In this document: positions 33,330 through 42,696 of the stretch, piece after piece | How positions within the stretch are numbered: position 1 is the stretch's first letter | Layout: each line of letters begins with the position of its first letter | Source: Ardenticatena sp. | GTDB lineage: Bacteria > Chloroflexota > Anaerolineae > Ardenticatenales > Ardenticatenaceae | DNA: 46,833 nt | Direction: 5' to 3' | NCBI GenBank assembly: GCA_015487975.1 | Contig: WFOS01000053.1 | Span: 1 to 46,833 of the forward strand | The notes under the pieces: model-generated | The model's input: only the letters and a program-made list of their open reading frames with translations | The model's database searches: none | Told to the model about the DNA's origin: nothing | Program-made: the position numbers and the translations under genes

Positions 33330-35198
33330 ATGAGTACGAATCATTATGACCCCGAACGTGAAGCCGAACTGAAAGCCGAAGCCGAAAAATACATTCCACC
33401 AGGGTATGACCCCGACCTGTACAAAATCCGCCACTCGGCGGCACACATCATGGCGCAGGCGGTCATGGAACGCTTCCCCGGCGCACGTATTGCCATTGGG
33501 CCGCCCGTCAAAGATGGGTTCTACTACGACTTCGAACTTCCGCGCTCGCCCACGGAGGAAGATCTGGCGTGGATTGAGCAGCGCATGAAAGAAATCATCA
33601 AGGGCAAGCATCGCTTCCACGTGCGTGAAGTCTCCGTGGAAGAAGCCCGCGAACTCTTCGAAGACCAACCCTACAAGCTCGAACTGATCGAAGGATTGGC
33701 GCAAGGGCAGTACGACGAATACGGCAACAAATTGCCCGAAGATCAGCGCCCCAAAATCACTGTCTATCAGCATGACACGTTCGTGGACCTCTGCCGTGGT
33801 CCGCATGTGGAACACACGGGGCAAATCAAAGCCAACGCTATCAAAGTCATGCGCGTGGCGGGCGCATATTGGCGTGGCGATGAAAAGAACCCCATGCTCA
33901 CACGTATTTATGGCACAGCCTGGCGTAACCGGGTCGAATTGGAGCAGTACCTCAAACGCCTGGAAGAAGCCAAAAAGCGCGACCACCGCCGCTTGGGGAA
34001 AGATCTGGCGATTTTTGCCATCGAACCCCAAATGGTGGGGCCGGGGTTGGTGCTTTGGCAGCCCAATGGTGCTGTCATCCGCGACCAACTGGAACGCTTT
34101 TTGAAAGAAGAGCAAATTCGTCGTGGCTATCAGCCTGTGTACACACCGCACATTGCCAAAGTGGACCTGTTCAAAACAAGCGGGCACTACCCCTACTACA
34201 AGGATTCCATGTTCCCCCCCATGGTGGTGGACGAGAACGAGGAATATCTGCTCAAACCGATGAATTGCCCCTTCCACATCATGATTTACAAGCAGCATTT
34301 GCGTTCATATCGCGATTTGCCCATCCGCTTTGCCGAATTTGGCACTGTCTATCGCTTCGAGCAAAGCGGCGAAGTCAGCGGTATGACGCGCGTGCGGGGC
34401 TTCACGCAAGACGATGCGCACCTTTTCTGTCGTCCCGACCAGCTGGAAGACGAATTCAAAAGCGTGGTCGAATTGACGCTCAAAGTGTTCCGCAGCCTGG
34501 GGTTGACCGATTTCCGCGCGCGTGTTGGCGTGCGCGACCCCGAAAGCGACAAGTACGTTGGGTCCGATGACGTGTGGGAACAGGCAACACAGGCCATTCT
34601 CAACGCGTTGAACGATTACGATTTCGACTACACCGTCGAAGAAGGCGAAGCTGCCTTCTATGGCCCCAAGCTGGACTTTGTGGTCAACGACGTGTTGGGG
34701 CGTGAATGGCAGTTGGGCACGGTACAGGTGGACTACAACCTGCCGCAACGCTTCGACCTCACCTACATTGGCGACGATAACCAGCCACACCGCCCCGTCA
34801 TGATTCACCGTGCCCCATTTGGGAGCATGGAGCGCTTTGTGGGCATTCTCATCGAGCACCTCAACGGTGCATTCCCGCCCTGGCTGGCGCCAGTGCAGGT
34901 CGTGCTCATTCCCATTGCCGACCGCCATGTCGAGTATGCGCGCTCGGTCGCGGCACGGCTTTTTGCACAAGACATCCGCGTCAAAGTGGATGAGAGCGCC
35001 AGCCGCATGAATGCCAAGATTCGTGCCGCCCAAATGCAAAAAATTCCCTACATGCTCATTGTGGGTGACAAAGAAATCGAGCACGAAGCCGTCGCCGTGC
35101 GGTTGCGCAGTGGTGAAGATTTGGGCGCGATGCCGGTGGGTGAATTCGAAGCCAAAGTGCGCCAGCTGGTGGCTGAACGCACCATGGACCTCTGGTAG
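33330..35198 (+). CDS. thrS: Threonyl-tRNA synthetase lacking the TGS domain
   Basis: A 622-aa class II synthetase charging tRNA-Thr. The editing domain starts almost at once: IRHSAAHIMAQAV with the HxxxH at His35/His39, then GAYWRGDEKNPML. The catalytic core has FGTVYRFEQSGEVSGMTRVR (motif 2), zinc ligands in MNCPFH, KQHLRSY and VMIHRAPFG, and motif 3 GSMERFVGILIEH. The anticodon-binding domain follows from about residue 515. The usual N-terminal TGS domain of about 60 residues is absent; only a charged stretch of about 25 residues precedes the editing domain. The ATG at 33330 has AGAGGAGG 6 nt upstream. Confidence 0.96.
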   Translation: MSTNHYDPEREAELKAEAEKYIPPGYDPDLYKIRHSAAHIMAQAVMERFPGARIAIGPPVKDGFYYDFELPRSPTEEDLAWIEQRMKEIIKGKHRFHVREVSVEEARELFEDQPYKLELIEGLAQGQYDEYGNKLPEDQRPKITVYQHDTFVDLCRGPHVEHTGQIKANAIKVMRVAGAYWRGDEKNPMLTRIYGTAWRNRVELEQYLKRLEEAKKRDHRRLGKDLAIFAIEPQMVGPGLVLWQPNGAVIRDQLERFLKEEQIRRGYQPVYTPHIAKVDLFKTSGHYPYYKDSMFPPMVVDENEEYLLKPMNCPFHIMIYKQHLRSYRDLPIRFAEFGTVYRFEQSGEVSGMTRVRGFTQDDAHLFCRPDQLEDEFKSVVELTLKVFRSLGLTDFRARVGVRDPESDKYVGSDDVWEQATQAILNALNDYDFDYTVEEGEAAFYGPKLDFVVNDVLGREWQLGTVQVDYNLPQRFDLTYIGDDNQPHRPVMIHRAPFGSMERFVGILIEHLNGAFPPWLAPVQVVLIPIADRHVEYARSVAARLFAQDIRVKVDESASRMNAKIRAAQMQKIPYMLIVGDKEIEHEAVAVRLRSGEDLGAMPVGEFEAKVRQLVAERTMDLW

Positions 35199-35231
35199 CC
35201 CCCCCCCAGAACACACAGAACGACGCCATGC

Positions 35232-35262
35232 AGCAACCCTCTGGACATTCCAGGGGGTTGCT
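35232..35262 (+). terminator. Hairpin after thrS, possible terminator
   Basis: A 13-bp stem with one G-T pair (AGCAACCCTCTGG with CCAGGGGGTTGCT) and a 5-nt loop, 34 bp after the thrS stop. It lacks a T tract, so termination is uncertain. Its right arm overlaps the -35 of the next promoter. Confidence 0.5.
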
Positions 35263-35286
35263 CATTCTCACCGCAGCGACTATACT
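35258..35286 (+). promoter_or_regulatory. Candidate promoter of the VanW-family gene
   Basis: TTGCTC and TATACT are separated by 17 nt, about 70 bp before the start codon. Confidence 0.5.
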
Positions 35287-35356
35287 TCATCACACATTGT
35301 CCCAGTACGCCAAACGTGCATCTGGTGGCGTTGAGTTTGCAAAAACGGAGCGGCCT

Positions 35357-37258
35357 ATGGCCCAGAGCATTGGCACGATTTCATTCCCACACGCATCGCC
35401 ACGCATTCACCGCGCCCCCGGTTCCTGGTGGGGGTTTGCCCTCTTTGCCCTGTTGACGCCTCTGGTGCTCTTGCTCGCTGTGGTTCTCGCCGTGCAGTTG
35501 GCGTACAATGGGCGTATTTTCCCTGGCGTCAGCGTCGATGGTGTCCCCATCGGTGGGCTTTCGCAGGCGGAAGCCGCGTGGCTCATCGAAGAAAGTTTGC
35601 GCTTGTCGCCCAACGAGCAAATCGAAATTCGTGCCGCGGAGCACGTGTGGCGCTTGCCGGTAGGGCAGTTGGGGGTACGTCCCGATACCGAGACGGTGCT
35701 GGCGCGTGCTTATGCCGCCGGACGGAGCGAGCCGTTCTGGAAACGCCCCTTCACCTGGTGGCAGATGATCCAGAAAGGCTACGATATTCCCCCGGTGTAC
35801 ACCGTGGATGAGGATGCGATCAGGGTACTGCTGACCAACGCCGCGAATGCCATCGCACGCCCCCCACAAGATGCCCGCGTGGCGCTCGTGGGGATAGAAG
35901 TGGTCGAGTATCCAGCCATCATGGGGCGTTCGCTCGATTGGGAAGCCAGCGAAGCTCGCGTGCGAACCGCATTGGCACGCGGCCAGCGGACATCGATTGA
36001 TCTCGTGGTACAAGAAGAACCGCCGCTCATCACATCGGCTGCTGAGGCAGCAGCGTTCATCCGCCAGGTGTTGGCACAGCCCTTGCATGTCGAAGCAACG
36101 ATGCCCTATTGGGCGCCAACGTCGGAAGGAGTTGTGCAGCGCACGCGCACGCTCCGCTTGACGATCGACCAGGCACGTCTGGCCCAGATGCTGCGCATCG
36201 AGCCAGAGCAGCTGGATGATGGTCGCCGCACATGGCGTGTGCGGCTCGATGTGACTGCGCTCCGCCCCGATCTCGAAGCGCTGGCAGCACGGATCCACCA
36301 GCCTGCCCGCGAAGCCCGCTTCGACTACGATCCGCAAACGGGCGTGCTTACTCCACTGGTGGTCAGTCAGGATGGAGTCGAACTGGACGTGGATGCGGCA
36401 CTGGCAGCCGTCGAAGATGCTTTGCGTACTGGGCAATCATCTGTCGAGTTGCCGCTTACCATCACACCACCCCCTGTTTCCACCGCTGATGCCAGCAAAT
36501 TCAACATCACCGGAGTGGCCGCCAAGGGGTACAGCACATTCACCGGCTCACCTGCTGGGCGCAAGCAGAATGTGGCGGTTGCTGCCGCACGGTTCAATGG
36601 TGTTGTCATTCCGCCCCATAGCGAATTCAGTTTCAACAAATACCTGGGCTGGGTTGTGGATGCCATGGGCTACGAAGAAAGCTACATCATTTTGGGCAAC
36701 CGTACCGAGGTGGGGATCGGTGGTGGTGTGTGTCAGGTTTCGACAACTCTGTTCCGTGCTGCCTTTTGGGGGGGCTTTCGGATTACGGAACGCTATGCCC
36801 ACGGGTATCGCGTATCGTACTATGAGCCGCCAGTTGGGATGGATGCCACCGTCTACTCGCCCTACGTGGACTTCAAATTCGTCAACGATACCGATAACTA
36901 CTACCTGATCGAAAGTGAGGTCAACCAGCGTACCGCAGAACTCACCTTCTACCTCTACGGACCCGATACGGGGCGCACGGTGCAGATGATTGGCCCTACT
37001 ATTTTGGAGACCACGCCTGCACTTGCACCCATCTACACCGAAGACCCGTCGTTGCCTGCAGGCGTTGTCGAACAGGTGGATTGGGCACGTGATGGTGCCA
37101 AAGTCAAGGTAGAGCGTATCGTGACGGATGCGAGTGGCAACCAACTTTACCATGATGTCTTTTGGAGCAATTATCGCCCGTGGGCGGCACGTTACCTTGT
37201 AGGAACAGGCCCGTCGGCTGAAAGCACCCCTGTGACGCAAGAGAGCGGTGAACGATAG
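35357..37258 (+). CDS. VanW family protein with N-terminal membrane anchor and peptidoglycan-binding-like repeats
   Basis: A 633-aa protein with one membrane helix (about residues 24-48, FALFALLTPLVLLLAVVLAV). Two regions of the YkuD-associated putative peptidoglycan-binding type follow (about 55-320). A VanW domain lies at about 375-520, with FNKYLGWVVDAMGYEESYII, VGIGGGVCQVSTTLFRAAFW and ERYAHGYRVSYYEPPVGMDA. A G5-like or beta-rich end completes the protein. The biochemical role of VanW is unknown; the anchor and layout place it at the cell wall. The ATG at 35357 has GGAG 6 nt upstream; earlier in-frame starts would cover the promoter. Confidence 0.9.
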   Translation: MAQSIGTISFPHASPRIHRAPGSWWGFALFALLTPLVLLLAVVLAVQLAYNGRIFPGVSVDGVPIGGLSQAEAAWLIEESLRLSPNEQIEIRAAEHVWRLPVGQLGVRPDTETVLARAYAAGRSEPFWKRPFTWWQMIQKGYDIPPVYTVDEDAIRVLLTNAANAIARPPQDARVALVGIEVVEYPAIMGRSLDWEASEARVRTALARGQRTSIDLVVQEEPPLITSAAEAAAFIRQVLAQPLHVEATMPYWAPTSEGVVQRTRTLRLTIDQARLAQMLRIEPEQLDDGRRTWRVRLDVTALRPDLEALAARIHQPAREARFDYDPQTGVLTPLVVSQDGVELDVDAALAAVEDALRTGQSSVELPLTITPPPVSTADASKFNITGVAAKGYSTFTGSPAGRKQNVAVAAARFNGVVIPPHSEFSFNKYLGWVVDAMGYEESYIILGNRTEVGIGGGVCQVSTTLFRAAFWGGFRITERYAHGYRVSYYEPPVGMDATVYSPYVDFKFVNDTDNYYLIESEVNQRTAELTFYLYGPDTGRTVQMIGPTILETTPALAPIYTEDPSLPAGVVEQVDWARDGAKVKVERIVTDASGNQLYHDVFWSNYRPWAARYLVGTGPSAESTPVTQESGER

Positions 37259-37365
37259 GACGGCTGAGGGCATGAACCTGGACACACGTGCCAGGCTACA
37301 AACGAACATGGCAACTGTTTGCAATGCCGTTGCATTGTACTCCATCAACCAAGAAGAGGGAGCCT

Positions 37366-37572
37366 ATGAAGAAACGAATCGTGTTGCTTGGTCTCGCTTT
37401 GCTCATTTTTCTGACTGTGGCTGCGTGTAGCAGTACCAACACAAACACCAACGCAAAGGCAACACCGTCTTCGGTTGAGATGTCTCAACCAACAGACGCG
37501 TACCCATATCCGGTGCCTGACGTCATCGCACCAACACCTGATCCCAACGCCTATCCATCGCCGGAAAACTAA
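37366..37572 (+). CDS. Small Pro-rich lipoprotein (68 aa)
   Basis: A 68-aa lipoprotein with a textbook signal ([20 protein letters not shown] then Cys21). The mature part is short and low-complexity, with Thr/Asn (NTNTNAK) and Tyr/Pro repeats ([16 protein letters not shown]). It has no recognisable domain and is likely a surface-exposed tail. GGGAG lies 5 nt before the ATG at 37366. A terminator follows at once, so it is a single-gene unit or the end of the VanW unit. Confidence 0.78.
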   Translation: MKKRIVLLGLALLIFLTVAACSSTNTNTNAKATPSSVEMSQPTDAYPYPVPDVIAPTPDPNAYPSPEN

Positions 37573-37585
37573 TCCGAAACTGTTT

Positions 37586-37613
37586 GCCCCGGTTCGACAC
37601 CGGGGCGTTTTGT
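37586..37613 (+). terminator. Rho-independent terminator after the small lipoprotein
   Basis: An 8-bp stem (GCCCCGGT with ACCGGGGC) with a 5-nt loop followed by GTTTTGTT. It separates this gene from the gcv promoter. Confidence 0.8.
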
Positions 37614-37637
37614 TGCTTCCTTCTCCTCTTGTCCTGA

Positions 37638-37666
37638 TTGACGTTTGCACAGGGCACGTCTAGAAT
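37638..37666 (+). promoter_or_regulatory. Promoter of the glycine cleavage operon
   Basis: TTGACG and TAGAAT are separated by 17 nt. The predicted start is near 37672, giving a 5' leader of about 75 nt. The leader opens with an 8-bp hairpin (CGACGAAT at 37672-37679 with ATTCGTCG at 37691-37698) followed by TTTTCC. No glycine riboswitch consensus was recognised. Confidence 0.8.
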
Positions 37667-37745
37667 GGCCGCGACGAATCCAGCCGGTCTATTCGTCGTT
37701 TTCCAGCCAAAAACAACGCAAACCACTTGCTCCATGGAGGAGTGT

Positions 37746-38846
37746 ATGAACAACGAAACCCTACGCCGCACACCGTTGTACGCGACCCATCTCGCCATGG
37801 GCGCACGTATGGTGCCATTTGGTGGATGGGAAATGCCAGTGCAATATAGCAGTATCATCGAAGAGCATTTGGCTGTCCGCCGTGCGGCTGGTCTTTTCGA
37901 TGTTAGCCACATGGGCGAATTCGAAATCAAAGGCCCGAATGCACGCCACGCTGTGCAATACCTCACCGCCAACGATGTGGAAAAACTCTCCCCCGGGAAA
38001 GCCCAGTACTCCATGTTCCTGAACGAATCTGGCGGTACTGTTGACGACATCATCGTGTACGAACTTGCCCACGACCACTACCTAGTGGTCGTCAATGCTG
38101 CCAACATCGAGAAGGATTGGGCACATGTTCAGCAGGTTCTCGCTGATTTCGAAGGTGTGGAAGCCCGCAACCGTAGCGATGATTTTGCCTTGCTTGCCTT
38201 CCAGGGGCCCAAAGCCGCCACGCTCTTGCAACGCCTTACCGATGCCAACCTCGATGAAGTGAAATTCTACCATCACACCCGCGCAACAGTCGCCGGGCAC
38301 GATGTCATGCTGGCGCGGACGGGCTACACAGGCGAAGATGGGTTCGAGCTCTTTGTGACGCCCGACGAGGCCGCCGACCTGTGGAACGCCCTGCTGGATG
38401 CCGGGCGTGATGAAGGTGTGCTTCCTGCCGGCCTGGGGGCACGCGATACACTGCGCCTCGAAGCCTCGTTGCCCCTTTATGGTCATGAACTCGATGAAGA
38501 AACATCGCCCCTCGAAGCCGGTTTGGGGCGGTTCGTGGCCAAAGAAGGGGAGTACGTGGGCGCTGAAGCCACACGCCGCCTGCGCGAAACAGGTTTGCGC
38601 AAAAAACTGGTCATGCTCGAAATGCGTGGGCGTGGCATTCCGCGCCAGGGCTACCCTGTTCACGTCGATGGTGAAGCGGTAGGCGTTGTCACCAGTGGCT
38701 CGTATGCGCCCTTCCTCGAAAAGAATATCGCCATGGCTTTTGTGCGACCCGATAGTGCGGAGATTGGCAGGCAGGTTGAGGTGCTCATCCGCAACCGCCC
38801 GGTGCCAGCCGAAATCGTCAAGCGTCCTTTCTACAAACGCGCTTGA
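37746..38846 (+). CDS. gcvT: Aminomethyltransferase (glycine cleavage T protein)
   Basis: A 366-aa T protein that transfers the aminomethyl carbon from lipoyl-H protein to tetrahydrofolate. Signatures are [20 protein letters not shown] near the start, [38 protein letters not shown] (folate site) and [20 protein letters not shown]. The C-terminal barrel has [13 protein letters not shown]. Length matches the family. The ATG at 37746 has GGAGGAG 4-10 nt upstream. It is the first gene of gcvT-gcvH-gcvPA-x-gcvPB. Confidence 0.96.
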   Translation: MNNETLRRTPLYATHLAMGARMVPFGGWEMPVQYSSIIEEHLAVRRAAGLFDVSHMGEFEIKGPNARHAVQYLTANDVEKLSPGKAQYSMFLNESGGTVDDIIVYELAHDHYLVVVNAANIEKDWAHVQQVLADFEGVEARNRSDDFALLAFQGPKAATLLQRLTDANLDEVKFYHHTRATVAGHDVMLARTGYTGEDGFELFVTPDEAADLWNALLDAGRDEGVLPAGLGARDTLRLEASLPLYGHELDEETSPLEAGLGRFVAKEGEYVGAEATRRLRETGLRKKLVMLEMRGRGIPRQGYPVHVDGEAVGVVTSGSYAPFLEKNIAMAFVRPDSAEIGRQVEVLIRNRPVPAEIVKRPFYKRA

Positions 38847-38915
38847 ATCGTCGTGCCCCGAGAGGGGCGTTCACCAAAAAAACAACCAACTTCAACAATG
38901 TGAAAGGAGCGCACG

Positions 38916-39302
38916 ATGAGCAATATTCCGAACGACCGCCTCTACACCGAGGAACACGAATGGGCAAAACAAGAAGGTGACCTTGTTGTGGTTGGTATCA
39001 CCGACTACGCGCAACACGAATTGGGCGATGTCGTGTACGTCGAATTGCCCGAAGTCGGCGATACCATCGAAAGAGGGCGTCCCTTTGGTGTTGTCGAAAG
39101 TGTCAAGGCTGCCAGTGATCTCTATGCCCCCATCAGTGGCGAAGTCGTTGAGATCAACGAGGCACTCGATGCCAGCCCAGAACTGGTGAACCAGGACCCG
39201 TATGGCGAGGGGTGGATGATCAAGGTGCGCCCCACGAATTGGGACGAAGAACGTGCAACCCTCATGGACGCCGACGCCTACGCAGCACACATCGGCGCAT
39301 AA
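38916..39302 (+). CDS. gcvH: Glycine cleavage H protein
   Basis: A 128-aa lipoyl carrier. The lipoylated Lys is Lys64 in VVESVKAASDLYAP. The opening DRLYTEEHEWAKQEGDLVVV and ITDYAQHELGDVVYVELPEV are diagnostic. AAAGGAG lies 7 nt before the ATG. A small GCCCC-GAGA-GGGGC hairpin sits in the 69-bp gap after gcvT (38855-38868) and may set the relative mRNA level of gcvH. Confidence 0.97.
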   Translation: MSNIPNDRLYTEEHEWAKQEGDLVVVGITDYAQHELGDVVYVELPEVGDTIERGRPFGVVESVKAASDLYAPISGEVVEINEALDASPELVNQDPYGEGWMIKVRPTNWDEERATLMDADAYAAHIGA

Positions 39303-39319
39303 GGCTAAGGAGGCCAGAC

Positions 39320-40669
39320 ATGCGGTACACACCTCACACCGACGCCGAGCGGCAAGAGATGCTGGCCGCGATTGGGGTGGAATGTGTCGAAGATTTGTTC
39401 GCCGACATCCCCGAAGCGGTACGATTCCCTACTCTCAACCTGCCAAATGGGTTGAGTGAGCCGGAAGTGCAACGCCTGTTTGCCGAGATTGCGGCTCGAA
39501 ACATCACTGTCGATCGACACCCCACGTTTTTGGGCGCAGGAGCGTACTACCACTACACGCCCGCTGTTATTCCGCATTTGCTCTTCCGTGGTGAATTCTA
39601 CACCGCCTACACACCCTACCAACCCGAAATCAGCCAGGGTACACTGCAAACCATCTTCGAATTCCAAACCATGGTGTGCCAGTTGTTCGGTATGGATGTG
39701 GCCAACGCGTCCATGTATGACGGTTCGACGGCGTTGGCCGAAGCCGCCCTCATGGCCGTGCGCCTGAGCCGCTCGAAGCGTACCCGCGTCCTCGTCAGCC
39801 AGGCGGTTCACCCCGAATATCGCGCCGTGCTGGCAACGTACACGCAGGGCATGGACATCGAACTGGTTGACGTGCCCTTCGACCCTGCAACGGGCACAAC
39901 CGACGTGGCTGCTGTACAGGCCGCCGCTGATACCAACACCGCCGCGTTGTTGGTGCAGTATCCCAACTTTTTCGGGCAAATCGAGCCAATGTCGGCGCTC
40001 AGCGATGCCGTTCACGCCGCTGGTGGGCTCTTTGTGGTCAATGCCGACCCCGTGGCAGTGGCCATGCTCAAGCCACCCGGAGAATTCGGAGCGGATATTG
40101 TCACTGCCGAGGGGCAACCGCTGGGCATTCCGCTCTTCTATGGTGGCCCCTACGTCGGCTTGTTTGCCACACGCCAAAAATTCGTCCGCCAAATGCCAGG
40201 ACGCATTGCCGGTGAGACGGTGGACGTGGATGGGCGGTGTGGCTATGTGTTGACGTTGCAAGCCCGCGAGCAGCACATCCGCCGTGAAAAAGCCACCAGC
40301 AACATCTGCACCAACGAAGCCCTGATTGCCACGGCGGTCACCATCTATATGGCTGCCGTGGGGCGCAACGGGCTGCAACAAGTGGCCAATCTCTGCTATC
40401 ACAAGGCGCACTACCTGGCGAACCAACTGGCCCAGCTTGATGGCTTCTCACTCGCGTTCGAGGGGCCTTTCATGCGCGAATTTGCGGTCCGCACACCGCG
40501 CCCTGTGGCTGAAATCAACCGGTACTTGTGGGAAGAACATGGCATCATCGGCGGGTACGACCTAGGCCGCGCGTATCCCGAACTTGCCAACCACTGGCTG
40601 CTGACGGCAACCGAAATGAATTCGCGTGCCGATATTGACCGCCTGGTTGATGCCTTGCGAGCAATGTAA
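39320..40669 (+). CDS. gcvPA: Glycine dehydrogenase (decarboxylating) subunit 1
   Basis: A 449-aa N-terminal half of the split P protein. It opens MRYTPHTDAERQEMLAAIG and contains RHPTFLGAGAYYHYTPAVI, YQPEISQGTLQTIFEFQTMV and MYDGSTALAEAALMA, then LQAREQHIRREKATSNICTN, all typical of GcvPA. It pairs with GcvPB to form the PLP-dependent decarboxylase. The start at 39320 has AAGGAGG upstream and is 17 bp after gcvH. Between it and gcvPB lies an unrelated small gene. Confidence 0.96.
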   Translation: MRYTPHTDAERQEMLAAIGVECVEDLFADIPEAVRFPTLNLPNGLSEPEVQRLFAEIAARNITVDRHPTFLGAGAYYHYTPAVIPHLLFRGEFYTAYTPYQPEISQGTLQTIFEFQTMVCQLFGMDVANASMYDGSTALAEAALMAVRLSRSKRTRVLVSQAVHPEYRAVLATYTQGMDIELVDVPFDPATGTTDVAAVQAAADTNTAALLVQYPNFFGQIEPMSALSDAVHAAGGLFVVNADPVAVAMLKPPGEFGADIVTAEGQPLGIPLFYGGPYVGLFATRQKFVRQMPGRIAGETVDVDGRCGYVLTLQAREQHIRREKATSNICTNEALIATAVTIYMAAVGRNGLQQVANLCYHKAHYLANQLAQLDGFSLAFEGPFMREFAVRTPRPVAEINRYLWEEHGIIGGYDLGRAYPELANHWLLTATEMNSRADIDRLVDALRAM

Positions 40670-40672
40670 GCC

Positions 40673-41116
40673 ATGAACGAGCAAGAACTGCGCACTTTGA
40701 TGCGCGATATCACTCTCGAACAAATCCACACGTTGCCGCCGGCCCTCTTCAAGCAGATGGTGGCGCTCTTGTTGCGCTCGCTGGGGTTTCGTGCCGACCC
40801 CGATGCCGATACCGAAGTGGACGGCGTGGATATGCTGGCATGGGACGTGGAAGGCAAGCCCTGGGTGGTGGTGCTGCGCCGCGAGATCGCCGTTTTGGAC
40901 GAGCCAACAGTGGCGCAATTCGTGCGCGATTTGCACCAGACCTATGGGATCGAACGCGGCATCATGGTGACGTGTGGCACGCTCACACCCGAAGCGCGTG
41001 CCTGGACGACACGTGCCCACGTCTATTTGTGGGACGCTGATCGCTTGCAAAAAATGCTCCAACTGGCTGGCGGCAAACGCTGGAAGATCGAAACAGAAAA
41101 TGGGGGGCAACCATGA
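40673..41116 (+). CDS. Mrr-like restriction endonuclease-fold protein with altered catalytic residues
   Basis: A 147-aa protein that resembles the Mrr catalytic domain. It has a helical start ([20 protein letters not shown]), then DGVDMLAWD with the conserved acidic Asp53, a strand VVVLRRE, then [20 protein letters not shown] and LTPEARAWT. In active Mrr enzymes the strand carries QxK; here it is VLR (67-69), so nuclease activity is doubtful. It may bind DNA or act as a scaffold. It starts 3 bp after the gcvPA stop, and its TGA overlaps the gcvPB ATG (ATGA). It is therefore embedded and translationally coupled in the glycine cleavage operon. No Shine-Dalgarno of its own is evident. Confidence 0.78.
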   Translation: MNEQELRTLMRDITLEQIHTLPPALFKQMVALLLRSLGFRADPDADTEVDGVDMLAWDVEGKPWVVVLRREIAVLDEPTVAQFVRDLHQTYGIERGIMVTCGTLTPEARAWTTRAHVYLWDADRLQKMLQLAGGKRWKIETENGGQP

Positions 41117-42624
41117 CCCAGACGGCAACACCTTTGCAGACAGAACATGGTGAAACATACGGGTTCATTCCGCGTGAAGGACTCATCTTCGAGCGGAGTG
41201 CTGAAGGACGCACCGGTGTCGAACTGCCACCGCTCGATGTACCCGAAGCCGATCTTCCCCCGGCGGAGTTTCTGCGCGATGAATTGCCGCTCCCCCAAGT
41301 CAGCGAGCTCGATGTGGTGCGGCACTATACCCGCCTGTCGCAGTACAACTTCGCTGTGGATTTGGGCTTCTATCCGCTTGGTTCCTGCACGATGAAATAC
41401 AACCCCAAAATCAACGACGCTATCGCCAACTGGCCAGCCTTCTCGCATCTCCATCCCTACCAGGATGAAAGCACCGTGCAGGGCGCGTTGCAGCTGATGT
41501 ACGAATTGCAGGAATGGCTGGCCGAAATCGCTGGCTTGCCAGCCGTGACCCTGCAACCATCTGCTGGGGCGCATGGTGAACTCACCGGCGCTCTCATCAT
41601 CCATGCCTATCACGCCAAACAGGGGCGCCAGCGCAAGCACATGCTCGTCCCCGACTCAGCGCACGGTACGAACCCTGCCACCGCCGCGATGGTAGGCTAC
41701 GAAACGGTTACCATCCCCACCGGCACGGATGGTAATCTCGATCTCGATGCACTCAAACAGACGCTCGACGAACTGGGTGAGAACGTTGCCGGTTTGATGA
41801 TTACGAACCCCAGCACGCTTGGCCTGTTCGAAGAGCACATCCTGGAAATTGCCGACGCCGTGCATGCCGTGGGGGGCTTGATTTACATGGATGGCGCCAA
41901 TATGAACGCCATGGTCGGCGTGGCGAAGCCGGGCGACCTCGGCATGGACATTTTGCACTACAACCTGCACAAAACCTTCAGCGTGCCGCATGGCGGCGGT
42001 GGCCCCGGTGCAGGCGCAACCGCTGTGCGTGCCGACCTGGCGCGTTTCCTGCCCGTGCCTGTGGTGGCGAAAGATGGCGACCGCTACTACCTGGATGACG
42101 ATCGCCCCGACAGCATCGGGCGTGTGCGTGCGTTCTACGGTAATTTCAACAACATGGTGCGTGGCTACGTGTACATGCGGGCACTGGGGAGCGATGGATT
42201 GACCGAGATGACCAAAGATGCCGTGCTCAATGCCAATTACGTGCGGGTCCAACTCAAAGGGGTCTACCATTTGCCATTCGATCGCATTTGCAAACACGAA
42301 GTTGTTTTCAGTGGGCAATGGCAAGCAGAACGGTATGGTGTGCGCACGCTGGATATCGCCAAGCGGCTGATTGACTATGGTATCCACCCGCCAACGATTT
42401 ACTTCCCGCTTACTGTTCCCGAAGCCTTGATGATTGAACCGACTGAGACCGAATCGAAGCAGACCCTCGACCGCTTCATCGCGGTGATGAAACGGATTGC
42501 CCGTGAAGCAGAGGAAACACCCGATATGGTAAAATCCGCACCGCATCACACCCCCGTGCGTCGCCTCGATGAAGCCCGTGCCGCACGTCAACCCGTATTG
42601 CGCTGGACACCTTCCACCAAATGA
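41113..42624 (+). CDS. gcvPB: Glycine dehydrogenase (decarboxylating) subunit 2
   Basis: A 503-aa C-terminal half of the split P protein carrying the PLP site. The Schiff-base Lys is Lys287 in [19 protein letters not shown]. Other signatures are [56 protein letters not shown] and [19 protein letters not shown]. The start overlaps the preceding stop and AAATGGGGGG lies upstream. A strong terminator follows, closing the operon. The L protein (lpd) is not in the window. Confidence 0.96.
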   Translation: MTQTATPLQTEHGETYGFIPREGLIFERSAEGRTGVELPPLDVPEADLPPAEFLRDELPLPQVSELDVVRHYTRLSQYNFAVDLGFYPLGSCTMKYNPKINDAIANWPAFSHLHPYQDESTVQGALQLMYELQEWLAEIAGLPAVTLQPSAGAHGELTGALIIHAYHAKQGRQRKHMLVPDSAHGTNPATAAMVGYETVTIPTGTDGNLDLDALKQTLDELGENVAGLMITNPSTLGLFEEHILEIADAVHAVGGLIYMDGANMNAMVGVAKPGDLGMDILHYNLHKTFSVPHGGGGPGAGATAVRADLARFLPVPVVAKDGDRYYLDDDRPDSIGRVRAFYGNFNNMVRGYVYMRALGSDGLTEMTKDAVLNANYVRVQLKGVYHLPFDRICKHEVVFSGQWQAERYGVRTLDIAKRLIDYGIHPPTIYFPLTVPEALMIEPTETESKQTLDRFIAVMKRIAREAEETPDMVKSAPHHTPVRRLDEARAARQPVLRWTPSTK

Positions 42625-42634
42625 CAACCAGACC

Positions 42635-42664
42635 ACCGGCCAGGTCACCACAGACCTGGCCGGT
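42635..42664 (+). terminator. Terminator of the glycine cleavage operon
   Basis: A 12-bp perfect stem (ACCGGCCAGGTC with GACCTGGCCGGT) with a 6-nt loop followed by TCCTTTC. The T tract is imperfect but the stem is very strong. Confidence 0.75.
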
Positions 42665-42696
42665 TCCTTTCACCAGTGCTCCGGGGAGTGACGGAA

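Noticed and set aside
33240..34298. A 352-codon minus-strand frame over the start of thrS.
   Set aside because: It covers the T-box terminator and thrS coding sequence and encodes a Phe/His-rich shadow product.
37586..37606. A GGTTCGA sequence resembling a tRNA T-arm.
   Set aside because: It is the loop side of a short rho-independent terminator; no acceptor or anticodon arms surround it.
37667..37745. A possible glycine riboswitch ahead of gcvT.
   Set aside because: The leader is only about 75 nt and lacks the paired aptamer consensus.
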